Shown: piece by piece, positions 39,402 to 40,753 of the stretch
Layout: each line of letters starts with the position of its first letter
Numbering within the stretch: position 1 is the stretch's first letter
Source of the DNA: an uncultured Ilumatobacter sp.
GTDB lineage: Bacteria; Actinomycetota; Acidimicrobiia; Acidimicrobiales; Ilumatobacteraceae
Reading direction: 5' to 3'
Assembly: GCA_937905835.1 (NCBI GenBank)
Contig: CALCXK010000005.1
Span: 1 to 40,753, forward strand
Length of the DNA: 40,753 nt
Position numbers and translations under genes: made by a program
The notes under the pieces: model-generated
Seen by the model: only the letters and a program-made list of their open reading frames with translations
Databases searched by the model: none
Told to the model about the DNA's origin: nothing

Positions 39402-40526
39402 TTAGAGAGCGGCGACGACGTGATCGATGCATGCTGTGAGCGCCGCGACATCGGCGCTGTCGATTGCTGGGAACATGCCGACTCGCAACTGGTTGCGGCC
39501 GAGCTTGCGATATGCGTCGGTGTCGAGCACGCCGTTCGCGCGCAGGATGTCGCTGACTGCAGTTGCGTCGATCGAATCGTCAAGATCGATGGTGCCGACC
39601 ACGTTGGAGCGGTGCGCCGGGTTGGTGACGAAGGGTGTTGCCCAATCACGTGACTCGGCCCAGGAGTACAGGATCTCAGCCGAGGTGGCGCTGCGACCGG
39701 CCATGCCGGCGAGGCTGCCGTTCGCGAGCATCCAGTCGAGCTGCGTATCGAGCATCACCAGGGTGGCGAGGGCTGGCGTGTTGTACGTCTGGTTTTGCGT
39801 CGAGTTGTCGAGAGCAATCCGCAGGTCGAGCGAGGCGGGCCGCCAGCGATTTGAGCTACCGATCTCGTTGATCCTTTCGATTGCTGCCGGTGAGCAGGCT
39901 GCAAGCCAAAGGCCGCCGTCGGAACCGAAGCACTTTTGTGGTGCAAAGTAATACACGTCGACTTCGGCGGGGTCCCATACGAGGCCGCCGGCTGCGGAGG
40001 TGGCGTCGACGGCCACGAGCGCGCCGTCGGTGTCGGCGGGGCGACGGAGCTCCATTGCAACGCCAGTCGAGGTCTCGTTGTGAGTGAGTGCGTAGAGGTC
40101 GATTCCGGCTTCAGCAGTCGGGTCGGGATGACTGCCAGGGTCGACCTTGATCACGGAAGGCTCGCCAAGGTGTGGCGCTGTGGCGCAGGCCTCAGCGAAC
40201 TTCGAGGAGAACTCGCCGAACACGAGATGCTGGCTGCGCTCACGTACGAGGCCGAATGTCGCGGCATCCCAGAACATGGTCGATCCACCGTTGCCAAGGA
40301 TGATCTCCCAGCCGTCGGGCAGCGAAAAAAGCTCGGACAACTTTGATCGCACATCACCGACGAGGTTCTTCACCGCAGGCTTGCGATGCGAGGTTCCCAT
40401 GATGGTCGTGCTGGCGGCGACGAGGGCGTCGATCTGCTCGGAACGGACCTTGGAAGGACCGCAGCAGAAGCGCCCGTCCGCTGGGAGCAGGTCAGCAGGA
40501 ATGGTGATGGTGGGGGTGTCAGTCAC
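39402..40526 (-). CDS. serC: Phosphoserine aminotransferase
   Basis: A 374-residue PLP aminotransferase (fold type I, class V) that makes phosphoserine from 3-phosphohydroxypyruvate and glutamate. The start RFCCGPSKVR and MGTSHRKPAV are typical of the actinobacterial SerC form; the PLP lysine is Lys198 in YYFAPQKCFGSDGG. The C-terminus GRNQLRVGMFPAIDSADVAAL matches. GTG 40526 fits other SerC starts; GTG 40532 is an alternative. The upstream frame over an A/T-rich repeat is not part of the protein. Confidence 0.94.
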   Translation of the reverse strand: MTDTPTITIPADLLPADGRFCCGPSKVRSEQIDALVAASTTIMGTSHRKPAVKNLVGDVRSKLSELFSLPDGWEIILGNGGSTMFWDAATFGLVRERSQHLVFGEFSSKFAEACATAPHLGEPSVIKVDPGSHPDPTAEAGIDLYALTHNETSTGVAMELRRPADTDGALVAVDATSAAGGLVWDPAEVDVYYFAPQKCFGSDGGLWLAACSPAAIERINEIGSSNRWRPASLDLRIALDNSTQNQTYNTPALATLVMLDTQLDWMLANGSLAGMAGRSATSAEILYSWAESRDWATPFVTNPAHRSNVVGTIDLDDSIDATAVSDILRANGVLDTDAYRKLGRNQLRVGMFPAIDSADVAALTACIDHVVAAL

Positions 40527-40556
40527 CGCCACATCATTGCGGTCGATACTGAGAAG

Positions 40557-40586
40557 TTGGCCGGACTTTTCAAAAAAGAAGGCCAA
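40557..40586. terminator. T-rich hairpin upstream of serC
   Basis: TTGGCC (40557-40562) and GGCCAA (40581-40586) pair around an A/T-rich loop. On the minus strand two copies of CTTCTTTTTTG occur 12 nt apart. It follows the stop of the partial gene at 40609, so it may end that transcript. The hairpin is weak and the T-runs are partly within it. Confidence 0.35.
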
Positions 40587-40608
40587 AAAAGAAGGAAGGA
40601 GTCCGAGA

Positions 40609-40753
40609 TCAGCCTTGGGTCATCGGGACGATGTAGGTGACAGCGGTGCCGTCTTCGTCGCGTTCCTTCATCAGGTCGCGGACCCGTCGGATCAATTGGC
40701 CGGTTTCGGTGTGGTGGTAGAACCACGTCTCGAGCTGGCGGGCACCGGTGTTG
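40609..40753 (-). CDS. Unidentified protein, C-terminal 47 residues (partial)
   Basis: The minus-strand frame from the window edge to TGA at 40609-40611 encodes a conserved-looking end: QLETWFYHHTETGQLIRRVR, then DLMKERDEDGTAVTYIVPMT. Codon use is GC-rich at third positions and the composition is that of a soluble, helical protein. I do not recognise the family from this short piece. It is upstream of serC on the same strand, separated by a T-rich hairpin. Confidence 0.7.
   Translation of the reverse strand, partial: NTGARQLETWFYHHTETGQLIRRVRDLMKERDEDGTAVTYIVPMTQG

Noticed and set aside
40527..40586. N-terminal extension of SerC over the A/T-rich repeat
   Set aside because: The extra residues (MAFFFEKSGQ) come from a terminator-like T-rich tract and are not found in SerC proteins.
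1..40753. CRISPR array, tRNA or rRNA genes
   Set aside because: No regularly spaced direct repeats, no cloverleaf with a recognisable T-loop and no conserved rRNA segments were found by eye.

Overview
The window reads as chromosomal DNA of a high-GC Gram-positive bacterium. GatCAB, a Lys/Ala-rich protein tail, a PAC2 protein, an actinobacterial-type Lgt, DUF3054 and the leader-peptide attenuator on ilvBNC all point to Actinobacteria. An Acidimicrobiia (Ilumatobacter-like) source is my inference from overall feel; no rRNA or other direct taxonomic marker is present. Genes are dense, on both strands, in short operons, and nearly all are metabolic. I see no tRNA, rRNA, CRISPR array, intact insertion sequence or prophage.

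Layout. 1-5.6 kb: tail of a basic protein, a decayed Gfo/Idh/MocA gene, a large sulfatase, a lipase-like hydrolase, an acyl-CoA dehydrogenase and a cupredoxin-like lipoprotein. 6.0-9.4 kb: VOC protein, SDR, hotdog thioesterase, YbaK-type tRNA deacylase and M48 peptidase. 9.4-12.1 kb: ferredoxin, a membrane-protein gene cut by a REP-like repeat, then an esterase-lgt pair. 12.2-17.6 kb: DeoR repressor, GH36 alpha-galactosidase, MFS transporter and a 2OG-Fe(II) oxygenase. 17.8-21.1 kb: gatC-gatA-gatB. 21.1-28.5 kb: limonene-monooxygenase-like LLM enzyme, ilvD, small membrane protein, patatin, serine beta-lactamase-like hydrolase, DUF3054, flavin reductase and 5-formyl-THF cyclo-ligase. 28.5-32.6 kb: DUF6356, Lrp/AsnC regulator, LysR regulator, inositol-phosphate synthase and folD. 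32.7-36.4 kb: a branched-chain amino acid operon with promoter, leader peptide, attenuator, ilvB, ilvN and ilvC. 36.4-36.9 kb: remnant of a REP-associated tyrosine transposase (RAYT) bracketed by REP-like repeats. 37-40.7 kb: metY, PAC2 protein, serC and a partial gene.

How the genes fit together. ilvBNC and the unlinked ilvD give acetolactate synthase, KARI and dihydroxyacid dehydratase. Only the final transaminase of valine/isoleucine synthesis is missing. folD and the cyclo-ligase belong to one-carbon folate metabolism; metY and serC to sulfur amino acid and serine synthesis. The deoR/alpha-galactosidase pair looks like a locally regulated sugar-catabolic unit.

The main non-coding signals are: (1) a family of about 31-nt palindromes with the core GGTCTGACC at four intergenic sites; (2) a second, unrelated REP-like repeat at two loci 26 kb apart, linked to the RAYT remnant; (3) a textbook ilvB attenuator whose leader ORF appears to start at the transcript's first base; (4) a recurrent TANNNT box 6-9 nt before start codons, suggesting that leaderless transcription is common; and (5) several long perfect hairpins without a downstream T-tract.
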